From NCBI GenBank assembly GCA_910584235.1, contig CAJTZD010000001.1:303062-339183 (forward strand): DNA of 36,122 nt, written 5' to 3'. The position numbers and the translations under genes are program-made. The notes beneath the pieces were generated by a model. That model was not told the DNA's origin and ran no database searches. It was given only the letters and a program-made list of their open reading frames with translations. Source of the stretch: an uncultured Acetatifactor sp. (GTDB taxonomy: Bacteria > Bacillota > Clostridia > Lachnospirales > Lachnospiraceae). Positions 22,910 to 30,507 of the stretch are shown piece after piece (position 1 is the stretch's first letter; every line of letters begins with the position of its first letter).

Positions 22910-24187
22910 CTAATTTTCCGGAAACAATCTGTCATAAACTTCAAATCCATCAAACGTGGCAAAATAATCCTTAGGCGTCTCCGCCCGGCGTATCATTACT
23001 ACGCTCCCGTCCTCTTTCAGCAACAGCTCCGCGGACTTCAGCTTCCCATTATAATTGTACCCCATGGAAAACCCGTGTGCCCCCGTGTCATGGATTACAA
23101 TATAATCTCCGATCTCCACCTTTGGCAGCATCCTGTCAATGGCAAATTTGTCATTGTTCTCGCACAGCGATCCCACTACGTCATACTTGTGGTCGCAGGG
23201 CGCGTCCTCTTTTCCCAGCACCGTGATGTGATGATATGCGCCGTACATGGCGGGCCGCATCAGATTCACCGCGCAGGCGTCAACGCCCACATACTCCTTG
23301 TGAATATGCTTCTCGTGGATCACTTTCGCCACCAGATGCCCGTAAGGCCCTGTCATATACCGGCCAAGCTCGGTATAAATGGCCACATCTCCTATCCCGG
23401 CTGATGTCAGTATCGCCTCGTAAGCTTTCCTCACGCCCTCCCCGATGACCCGGATATCATTGGGCTCCTGATCCGGTCGGTAGGGAATCCCGATGCCGCC
23501 GGACAGATTGATGAAAGCGATCTTGGCCCCGGTCTCCCTCTGCAGTTCCACCGCCAGTTCAAAAAGCTGCCTGGCAAGTTCAGGATAATAATCATTGGAT
23601 ACCGTATTGCTGGCCAGGAACGCATGGATGCCGAAGCGTTCCACGCCCTTATTCTTAAGGATCCGGAATCCCTCAAACATCTGCTCTTTGGTGAACCCAT
23701 ACTTGGCGTCCCCGGGATTGTCCATGATGTCCGTACCCATGGCGAAATACCCGCCGGGATTGAAGCGGCAGCTCAGGGTTTTCGGCAGATACCCCAAAGT
23801 CTTCTCCAGAAATTCGATGTGCGTGATATCGTCTAAATTAATGGTAGCACCCAGCTTTGCCGCCAGGGCATACTCCTGAGCCGGTGTCTCATTGGAGGAA
23901 AACATGATGTCCTCCCCTTTCATGCCCACCGCGCCGGCAAGCATCAACTCCGTGTAGGACGAGCAGTCGCTGCCGCAGCCATATTCTTTCAGAATCTCCA
24001 TCAGAAAAGGATTCGGAGCCGCCTTTACCGCAAAGAACTCCTTATACCCCGGATTCCAGGCAAAGGCCTCTTTCAAAGCCCTCACATTCTCACGAATCCC
24101 CCTCTCATCATAGATATGAAAGGGGGTCGGGTAGGTTTTTGTAATCTCCTCCACCAGTTGCCTGGTGACAAACGCTTTCTTTTCCAT
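22910..24187 (-). CDS. lysA: Diaminopimelate decarboxylase
   Basis: A 425-residue fold-type III PLP enzyme converting meso-diaminopimelate to L-lysine. It shows TPFHIYDERGIREN (21-34), the PLP lysine in FFAVKAAPNP (Lys55), NLSGGIGIPYRP (227-238, phosphate-binding Gly loop), YTELGRYMTGPYG (substrate region) and SLCENNDKFA with Cys342. HDTGAHGFSMGYNYN is near the C-terminus. The length is typical. The Shine-Dalgarno is distant. Related decarboxylases for other diamino acids cannot be wholly excluded by eye. Confidence 0.87.
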   Translation of the reverse strand: MEKKAFVTRQLVEEITKTYPTPFHIYDERGIRENVRALKEAFAWNPGYKEFFAVKAAPNPFLMEILKEYGCGSDCSSYTELMLAGAVGMKGEDIMFSSNETPAQEYALAAKLGATINLDDITHIEFLEKTLGYLPKTLSCRFNPGGYFAMGTDIMDNPGDAKYGFTKEQMFEGFRILKNKGVERFGIHAFLASNTVSNDYYPELARQLFELAVELQRETGAKIAFINLSGGIGIPYRPDQEPNDIRVIGEGVRKAYEAILTSAGIGDVAIYTELGRYMTGPYGHLVAKVIHEKHIHKEYVGVDACAVNLMRPAMYGAYHHITVLGKEDAPCDHKYDVVGSLCENNDKFAIDRMLPKVEIGDYIVIHDTGAHGFSMGYNYNGKLKSAELLLKEDGSVVMIRRAETPKDYFATFDGFEVYDRLFPEN

Positions 24188-24278
24188 TGCAGTCCGTATT
24201 CTCCCTCGTAGTCAGTTCTGTCTTGTGCTTCTTTTCCAGCCAACCGAATGTCCTGGCTCCGACAGAGCCATTTTCCAT

Positions 24279-24953
24279 TCATCTGTTCTCAATCTGCCAG
24301 TCGATGGGCTCCAGCCCGTTCTCTTCCAGGAATCGATTGGTCTGGCTGAAAGGCCTGCTGCCAAAGAACCCGTTGCTGGCGGACAGAGGGCTTGGATGAG
24401 CCGCCTTTAAGACCAGATGTTTGGGATTGTCCAGCATCTTCTCCTTCATCTGCGCCGGCCGCCCCCAGAGAATGAACACAATGGGCCTTTCCTGCCTGTT
24501 CAGAGTTCGGATAGCCGCATCCGTGAATTCTTCCCAGCCCTTGCCCCTGTGGGAGTTGGCCTGATGGGCCCGCACTGTCAGCACCGTGTTCAGCATCAGG
24601 ATTCCCTGATCCGCCCATTTTACCAGATATCCGTTGTTCGGGATGTAGCACCCCAGGTCATTGTGCAGCTCCTTGTAGATATTCATCAGCGAGGGCGGGA
24701 TGTCTACGTCAGGCTTCACGGAAAAGCAGAGCCCATGAGCCTGTCCCACGTTGTGATATGGGTCTTGCCCGATAATGACCACCTTGACCTTGCTCAAAGG
24801 CGTCAGATGAAAGGCATTGAAAATATCCTCCGCAGGCGGAAACACCTGTCTGGTATTATACTCCGTCTTCACGAACTCATACAAGGTTTTGTAATATGGC
24901 TTGTGGAATTCGGTCCCCAGCTCCGCCAGCCAGTCGTTTGATATCATTCCCAT
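24279..24953 (-). CDS. ung: Uracil-DNA glycosylase
   Basis: A 224-residue family 1 uracil-DNA glycosylase that removes uracil from DNA to start base excision repair. It has the catalytic water-activating IGQDPYHN (Asp64 in GQDPYH 62-67), GLCFSVKP, LMLNTVLTVRAHQANSHRGKGW and AAHPSPLSA (His186). The length matches the family. The start at 24953 has AAGGA about ten bases upstream; the 34-codon extension is unsupported. It lies between hisF and lysA on the same strand. Confidence 0.96.
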   Translation of the reverse strand: MGMISNDWLAELGTEFHKPYYKTLYEFVKTEYNTRQVFPPAEDIFNAFHLTPLSKVKVVIIGQDPYHNVGQAHGLCFSVKPDVDIPPSLMNIYKELHNDLGCYIPNNGYLVKWADQGILMLNTVLTVRAHQANSHRGKGWEEFTDAAIRTLNRQERPIVFILWGRPAQMKEKMLDNPKHLVLKAAHPSPLSASNGFFGSRPFSQTNRFLEENGLEPIDWQIENR

Positions 24954-25101
24954 CTTTTGTCTTTCCTTTCCTCCTCTGTCGTACATCAGCCCATCCGGTA
25001 TCGTCTTTCCGTCCGGCCCGATGCCTGCCGCCGGCTCCCTGACATGTCCCTGCAATCCATATCTGCCATGTCCGCCCGGAATAAGCCTTCCAGTTCCGTA
25101 C

Positions 25102-25860
25102 CTACAGCCTTACGCTGATGCCCCTGTCCCGCAGATACTCCTTTACCTGCCGGATCTCTAATTCCTTATAATGGAACAGGGATGCCGCCAGTACGGCATC
25201 CGCGCCTGCCTCCGCCAAAGCCTCGTAGAAATGCACCGGCTTCCCCGCGCCTCCGGAAGCGATGACCGGAATATGCACGGCATCGGCCACCGCTTTCGTC
25301 AGTTCCAGGTCATACCCAGCTTTTGTTCCGTCCCCGTCCATGCTGGTCAGCAGAATCTCCCCTGCGCCCAGCCGCTCGGCCTCCATGGCCCATTCCACCG
25401 CGTCCAGCCCTACATCCACTCTGCCGCCGTTTTTGTATACACTGTACCCGCCGGACATCCGTCTCTTGGCATCAATGGCCACCACCACGCACTGGCTTCC
25501 GAATTTATCCGCCGCTTCCGATATCAGGCATGGGTTCATGATCGCCGCCGAGTTCACGGAAATCTTATCCGCGCCCTCCCTCAGAATCGCCCTGAAATCC
25601 TCCACCGTGCGGATTCCTCCCCCTACCGTGAAAGGAATGAACAACTGGGAAGCAACCTGCCGCACCCATTCCAGCTGTGTGTTCCGGCTGTCCGAGGAAG
25701 CCGTGATGTCCAGGAATACCACCTCGTCCGCCCCTGCCCTGTCGTAGGCAGCCGCCACGTCCGCCGGGTCTCCGGCATCTTTCAGATTCACAAAATTGAT
25801 TCCTTTTACTACCCTGCCGTCTTTAATATCCAGGCAGGGAATCACCCTCTTTGTATGCAT
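25102..25860 (-). CDS. hisF: Imidazole glycerol phosphate synthase, cyclase subunit
   Basis: A 252-residue TIM-barrel cyclase. With HisH it converts PRFAR and ammonia to imidazole glycerol phosphate and AICAR. It has RVIPCLDIKDGRVVKG (Asp11), FTVGGGIRT, VVAIDAKR (Asp131), LLTSMDGDGTKAGYD and VIASGGAGK. The ATG at 25860 with GGGAG five bases upstream is preferred over the ATG at 25872. It follows hisH by 99 bp. Only these two his genes are in the window. Confidence 0.96.
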   Translation of the reverse strand: MHTKRVIPCLDIKDGRVVKGINFVNLKDAGDPADVAAAYDRAGADEVVFLDITASSDSRNTQLEWVRQVASQLFIPFTVGGGIRTVEDFRAILREGADKISVNSAAIMNPCLISEAADKFGSQCVVVAIDAKRRMSGGYSVYKNGGRVDVGLDAVEWAMEAERLGAGEILLTSMDGDGTKAGYDLELTKAVADAVHIPVIASGGAGKPVHFYEALAEAGADAVLAASLFHYKELEIRQVKEYLRDRGISVRL

Positions 25861-25959
25861 TCTTGCTCCCATCTGTACTCACAAGCGATGAAATTTGCCG
25901 CAATATCCTATCAGCTTTCGCCCGTGAGGCGGGATACTTAGCAATGCTGTCCTCCCGTT

Positions 25960-26592
25960 TCACCGGCTGTCACAAATCCTGCAGAAATTCCGTAATATTC
26001 CCAGTCCCGCATATGAACTCTTCTCAGGATGGAACTGACAGGCAAACACATTCCCCTTTTCCACGGAAGCATGAATCGTCACGCCATATTCCGCAGTGGC
26101 CGTGACAATTCTCTCATCCTGTGCCTGCAGATAATAGGAATGCACAAAGTAGACATAGCTGTCCTCTTGCCCGTTCTCCCCCGTCATTCCCTCAAACAAC
26201 CGCCCGTTTTCGGGAAACCGCAAATTGTTCCAGCCCATGTGGGGGACTTTGATCCCCTGCTTTTGAGGGAGCCGCAGAATCCGGCCCTCCAGGATATGGA
26301 GCCCCTCCACACCGGGGCTTTCCTCACTGCTCTCAAACAAAAGCTGCAGCCCCAGGCAGATTCCCAAAAAAGGCTTTCCGCTGTCCGCACACTGCCGGAT
26401 TACATCTGCCAGCCCATATCCATGCAGCTTATTCATGGCATCTCCGAAAGCCCCCACTCCGGGCAGGATTACACCCTCCGCCCCCAGAATTCTTTCCGGG
26501 CTCCTGGTGATCTCCACTTCCTGCCCCAAATAAATCAGGGCTTTCTCCACACTCTTTATGTTACCGGCATCATAGTCGATTATCGCAATCAT
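25960..26592 (-). CDS. hisH: Imidazole glycerol phosphate synthase, glutaminase subunit
   Basis: A 210-residue class I glutamine amidotransferase that supplies ammonia to HisF. It begins MIAIIDYDAGNIKSV, has the oxyanion loop LPGVGAFGDAM, nucleophile Cys79 in LGICLGLQLLF, HMGWN in the HisF interface, and the catalytic pair His188/Glu190 in CQFHPEKS. The length is typical. It is adjacent to hisF on the same strand. Confidence 0.96.
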   Translation of the reverse strand: MIAIIDYDAGNIKSVEKALIYLGQEVEITRSPERILGAEGVILPGVGAFGDAMNKLHGYGLADVIRQCADSGKPFLGICLGLQLLFESSEESPGVEGLHILEGRILRLPQKQGIKVPHMGWNNLRFPENGRLFEGMTGENGQEDSYVYFVHSYYLQAQDERIVTATAEYGVTIHASVEKGNVFACQFHPEKSSYAGLGILRNFCRICDSR

Positions 26593-26704
26593 TCTGCTTT
26601 CTTCTCACATTCCGCCAGCGTCCCGAGTCCGTAGCCAGCGCACTAAATTACGGGCAGTAAACCTCCATGCATCCCGGCTGCCCCACCATGCATGATCACA
26701 GTAA

Positions 26705-28501
26705 CTAATTATCTACGAAATCATTCTCTCCCAAATCCGGCTCTTCCGGCAGCCGGTCAGGAAGCGCTTCCGTATCATCCTCCGGCACACCGGCAGACTC
26801 TCCCCCGGTCTCCGGCTGTTCTTCCATGGAATGCTCTTCTTCCATGGAATGCTCCTCTTCCATGTCTGCCGCATCGGATGCCGGTTCCTGATATCCGTTT
26901 CCGTCCGCCACTGCATTGACGGCCCTGGTATACTCTATACTGCTTCCCATTGATGCAATTTTTTTCGCCTCGTCCTCCGTCAGACCATATTTGTCCAGCA
27001 AAATGCCGATGATCCTGGCGTAAATTTCCTCCACCTCCGACACCGCCTGACACTGGGACGCATACGCAAAGACGGCCGGATAATTGTTCACGGTCTGAAG
27101 CAGGCTGTCCAGCGCCTCCGCCTGGGAGCCGTTCTTCACGACAATATCGTATCTGCGGTACTCCTGCTCCATATAGAGAATGCTCTCCGACTTGCCGTAC
27201 ATCTGCGTCTGCTCGTCATTTAGCTTCTTGCCGTGGAGATTCTGATAGCATATCGCATAATTGCCGTCTCTGAATGCTTCTTCCGCCTCTTTCTTCACGG
27301 TGAAATCCGTTACCAGATTGACAAAAATGAACAGCACCGCGCCGATTGTAGCGCCCAGCAGCAGAATCGGCAGCGCTTTCCGAAACGTTATCTTCTTGCC
27401 CGGAACATACGGCTCTTTCTCCTTGACTTTCTTGGGTTTCTTCGGTTTTGCCGGCTTGGGGGCTTTTTTCTTCTGCTCTTTCTTCTTTGCCGGTTTCTTC
27501 GCTTTCTTTGCCTTTTTGCCGCCGGCCTGCTTTTCCTTGTCCAGATCCTTGATGATTTCCTGATTCTCGTCGGAAATCTTGAGATCCTCGTTCTCCGGCT
27601 CTTCCTCCTCCGTCAGCATCTTGATGATCTTGCTCATCAGGCTGCCTTTCTTCTTCCCTGTCTGCTCTTTTGGACCATTGGAGATATCCGGAATAAAGGC
27701 ATCTATCTCATCCATATCCAGTTCCATAATGCCGGACTCTGCCGTCTCTTTCTCTTCCACGTCCCTTTCCATTATCCTTTCCGATTTTAGGGCATCTTCC
27801 CGCTCCTTGGCGGCATCAAATTCGGCGCCCAACTCATTGACACTGAATCGCTGCTCCTGTGACGCGTCCGTCCTCTCCTTTCCCAGGTCTCCGGCCTGGG
27901 AGACAATACTGTCAAGAAGCTCCTTATCCTGCGTAAGATCATATTCCATGATCTCTTCAGGCTCTTTCCGCGCCGCGTCTGCAGCCTCTGTTCCGCCGCG
28001 TTTCTTACCCGGAATGCGCTTCTTCCCTCCCTTCCGGGCTGCTTTTTCGGCTTTCATAGCCTCCTTTTGCGCTTTCTTCTCCGCCGCCTTTTGGGCTTTT
28101 TCCTGGGATTTACGTGCTTTTTCCCGGGCTTTGCGGGTTTTTGCGTCTAAAGGCGCTTCCTGTTCCTCTGATGCCCTTTCTATATCCGCTAATAGCCGGT
28201 CTACCGGATTCTCCTCAAAGCCGGTCTCCTCTGGCTCATCCGCCTGGATTGTCTCGTTTCTGTCAGCTCGCTGGAGCATCTCTTGGATGTCCTTCAGATT
28301 ATCGTCATTGTCGTCCCCTGCTTCCTCCAGCATCTCAAGGACATCCCCGGCAAAGGCATCCTCAGGCTCTTCTTCAGGTATCCCCGCGCTTTCTGCCAGG
28401 AGCTTCTCAATCTCCTCCGCCGACAATTCCGTGACGTCGTCCACTCCGTAATTTTCTGATTCCGCATTTATGTTTCCATTATTTTCGTCTTTGGAAGACA
28501 T
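26705..28501 (-). CDS. Uncharacterised single-pass membrane protein with a charged cytosolic arm
   Basis: A 598-residue protein I cannot assign. The N-terminal cytosolic arm is acidic (1-115). A Lys/Ala/Glu helical stretch (121-170, likely coiled coil), more acidic segments (180-325) and a very basic Lys/Pro/Ala run (325-370) follow. One membrane helix (about 376-398) leads to an external domain of about 140 residues that looks helical and TPR-like (EEAFRDGNYAICYQNL). The tail (547-561) is (MEEEHS)n from the 18-bp repeat, then a Pro/Glu-rich end. GGAGGAGAGAAC precedes the ATG. A role in envelope organisation is only a guess. Confidence 0.75.
   Translation of the reverse strand: MSSKDENNGNINAESENYGVDDVTELSAEEIEKLLAESAGIPEEEPEDAFAGDVLEMLEEAGDDNDDNLKDIQEMLQRADRNETIQADEPEETGFEENPVDRLLADIERASEEQEAPLDAKTRKAREKARKSQEKAQKAAEKKAQKEAMKAEKAARKGGKKRIPGKKRGGTEAADAARKEPEEIMEYDLTQDKELLDSIVSQAGDLGKERTDASQEQRFSVNELGAEFDAAKEREDALKSERIMERDVEEKETAESGIMELDMDEIDAFIPDISNGPKEQTGKKKGSLMSKIIKMLTEEEEPENEDLKISDENQEIIKDLDKEKQAGGKKAKKAKKPAKKKEQKKKAPKPAKPKKPKKVKEKEPYVPGKKITFRKALPILLLGATIGAVLFIFVNLVTDFTVKKEAEEAFRDGNYAICYQNLHGKKLNDEQTQMYGKSESILYMEQEYRRYDIVVKNGSQAEALDSLLQTVNNYPAVFAYASQCQAVSEVEEIYARIIGILLDKYGLTEDEAKKIASMGSSIEYTRAVNAVADGNGYQEPASDAADMEEEHSMEEEHSMEEQPETGGESAGVPEDDTEALPDRLPEEPDLGENDFVDN
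26822..26863 (-). repeat. 18-bp dispersed repeat, cluster D (598-residue protein tail)
   Basis: Units at 26822-26839 and 26840-26857 plus a six-base partial. They are read as MEEEHS on the minus strand. Confidence 0.9.
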
Positions 28502-28516
28502 GTTCTCTCCTCCGGT

Positions 28517-28559
28517 TTCTATGAATGCTCTTCTTCAATGGATACTCTTCTTCAATATA
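28517..28559 (-). repeat. Decayed copy of the 18-bp repeat in a 5' leader, cluster E
   Basis: Two diverged 17-bp units (28517-28533, 28534-28550) and a partial (28551-28559) lie directly upstream of the 598-residue gene. Each has lost one base, which is permissible outside a coding frame. Confidence 0.6.
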
Positions 28560-28587
28560 CTAACCCAAAATATCCATCCCTATTTTA

Positions 28588-29367
28588 TCACAGCTCCGCC
28601 AGCCAATCAATCGCTTTCTTGGAAATTCCGCACCCCTTTTCTGATAATTCCTTAGTCAATTGATACAACTTTTCATGGATTCTGCAAAAATATGCTTCCC
28701 GGTTAAAAAAAGCCGCCTTTTCAAAAGGCCAGCGAATCACGGATGGAAAGCGCATCCCCACCCCCAGCTCCAGTACAAACAGCTTATGGTTCAGGGTCCC
28801 CTGAAGCCATTTCATATAAAGCCTCCACTGCTCCAGGTATCCCTCTTCATTATAATTCTCCGCATACACATTGTTCAAGATCAAAGCCCCGCCGCATACC
28901 GGACAGCCCCCCTGAAGCGCAGGCGCTTCCTTGGGCATCTCCCCTGCATACAGCGCCTCAAAAAAGAGGGCAAGTTCTGCCTTGTCCTGCTCCGACACGG
29001 GCAGCAGAGTCTCTTTGCAGCCTGCTATGCATTGCTTCTGCCTTGAAGAGCCGCAGGCCATCACCGCTCTTCCCACTGTCCCCGCCTTACTGTCCGTAGA
29101 TACGGAAACCACAAAATGATTCTTCCCCTGCAGAATGTCAGAAAGCTTCTCCAGAGCGCTGTCCAGATCCGTACGTCCCTGCTTTTCCAGGCAGAATTCA
29201 CTCCATGCGGGCATCAGCCAATGGCAGCCAGCGCTTTTAAGCCCCTCGCATCCGGATACATACTTTTCGTCCCGGCGCAGGAAGCTCCCGCCGTCAAATT
29301 CCTCCCCCAGTCCTGCCAGCACCATGTCCGCCTGCCTCAGCTTTTCCAGAATCTCGTCGTTTCTCAT
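28588..29367 (-). CDS. Divergent sirtuin-like (SIR2 family) protein
   Basis: A 259-residue protein with the pattern of bacterial sirtuins near the SirTM group. ADMVLAGLGEEFD (13-25) sits at the NAD-binding Gly loop. NHFVVSVSTDSKAG (83-96) aligns with the usual TTNVD-x-x-x-x-AG. A zinc-ribbon-like Cys set follows (Cys113 and Cys117 in KQCIAGC; Cys155 and Cys158 in CPVCGG). LELGVGMRFPSVIRWPFEK (199-217) matches the conserved C-terminal NAD-site segment. The Asn and the catalytic His/Gln of the TNVD region are not preserved, so deacetylase activity is doubtful. Its neighbours give no partner. It sits between cheV and the 598-residue gene. Confidence 0.55.
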   Translation of the reverse strand: MRNDEILEKLRQADMVLAGLGEEFDGGSFLRRDEKYVSGCEGLKSAGCHWLMPAWSEFCLEKQGRTDLDSALEKLSDILQGKNHFVVSVSTDSKAGTVGRAVMACGSSRQKQCIAGCKETLLPVSEQDKAELALFFEALYAGEMPKEAPALQGGCPVCGGALILNNVYAENYNEEGYLEQWRLYMKWLQGTLNHKLFVLELGVGMRFPSVIRWPFEKAAFFNREAYFCRIHEKLYQLTKELSEKGCGISKKAIDWLAEL

Positions 29368-29424
29368 CTTAAAACCATGCCTTTCCGTAACCTGCCTGCA
29401 TCTCTTTTCCGTAATCTGTCACAG

Positions 29425-29455
29425 GAAAAGACCGGGAGAATATCCCGGCCTTTTC
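29425..29455 (-). terminator. cheV terminator
   Basis: Arms GAAAAG-A-CCGGGA (29425-29437) and TCCCGG-C-CTTTTC (29443-29455). The single mismatch becomes a G-U pair in the minus-strand transcript. It lies directly after the cheV stop. Confidence 0.75.
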
Positions 29456-29461
29456 AGATTT

Positions 29462-30373
29462 TTACATATTCAGGTGTCTTTCCTCAATAAGCTGATCTAT
29501 GATCTTTACCAGATTGCCTATCTCAGGTTTGGACAGCTGTGCGTCTGCTCCCAGCGCTTCACCTTTCCTACGCATCTCTTCATTCACCAGGGAAGAGAAC
29601 AGCACCACAGGAATCTTTACCGTAGCCTCATCCGATTTGATCAGCTTGGTCAGCCTGTGTCCGTCCATCTCCGGCATTTCGATATCGGAAATGACTAACT
29701 GCACATTGTCATGCAGGGTTCCCTGCTCCTTATAGTGCTTAATAATGTCGTAGGCCTGCTTTCCGTTCTCCACATGAGTCACGTTCTCATAGCCAGCTTT
29801 CTTCAGACAGTCCACGATCAGCTTGTTCAGCAGGGACGAATCCTCCGCTACCAGGATGGGCACCATGCTCCGGTTCCTCTCCCCCAGCTCGTTGATATCG
29901 GAAATCTTCAATCCGGTCTCAGGATTGATATCCGTGACAATCTTCTCAAAGTCAAGGATAATGACGAGTCTGTCTTCTTTCTTGACAATGCCGATGGCAA
30001 CACCCTCTTCCGCGGCGGAAATCGTGACCTCGGGCTTAATAATCTCGCTCCAGGACACTGTATGGATACCCAGAACATTATCCACATGAAACGCAATATC
30101 CAGCTTATTAAAATTCGTGATGATAAAGAGTCCCTTGGGCTCCGATTGGCCCCGCCCCAGGCAGTTCTTTAAGTCGATTGCCGTGATCATCACGTCCCTG
30201 GGCATGAACACCCCCTCGATACTGGGATGCGAATTGGGAATCGGCGTAACAGGCACGTACTTTGTAATCTCCCTGATCTTTGCTACGTTGATGCCATAAC
30301 AATTGTCGCCCAGCGTGAATTCCAAAATCATCAATTCATTGGTTCCATTTTCCAGCAAAATCTTACTATCCAT
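29462..30373 (-). CDS. cheV: Chemotaxis coupling protein CheV (CheW plus receiver)
   Basis: A 303-residue protein with an N-terminal CheW-like coupling domain (about 12-155: LEFTLGDNCYGINVAKIREI, then PSIEGVFMPRDVMITAIDL) and a C-terminal receiver domain (172-298). The receiver has the acidic pocket AEDSS, the phospho-acceptor Asp230 in VISDIEMPEMDG and Lys282 in LSKPE. CheV couples receptors to CheA and tunes adaptation. No cheA, receptor or flagellar gene is in the window, so it is an isolated chemotaxis gene. It has its own terminator. Confidence 0.92.
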   Translation of the reverse strand: MDSKILLENGTNELMILEFTLGDNCYGINVAKIREITKYVPVTPIPNSHPSIEGVFMPRDVMITAIDLKNCLGRGQSEPKGLFIITNFNKLDIAFHVDNVLGIHTVSWSEIIKPEVTISAAEEGVAIGIVKKEDRLVIILDFEKIVTDINPETGLKISDINELGERNRSMVPILVAEDSSLLNKLIVDCLKKAGYENVTHVENGKQAYDIIKHYKEQGTLHDNVQLVISDIEMPEMDGHRLTKLIKSDEATVKIPVVLFSSLVNEEMRRKGEALGADAQLSKPEIGNLVKIIDQLIEERHLNM

Positions 30374-30507
30374 CTTTACCCATATCCTTTCCTGCCCGGA
30401 GCCTTTCCAAAGTAGGAACAGTTCCCGCTATTTCTGTCATTACTTATTATCTTAACATACTTGTGCGGAAAAGGAAACTATAATCTTTAAAACTTTACAA
30501 AATTGTC

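Noticed and set aside
27579..28451. Long Ser-rich plus-strand frame opposite the 598-residue gene
   Set aside because: The composition is the complement of the acidic codons of the real gene; there are no initiation signals.
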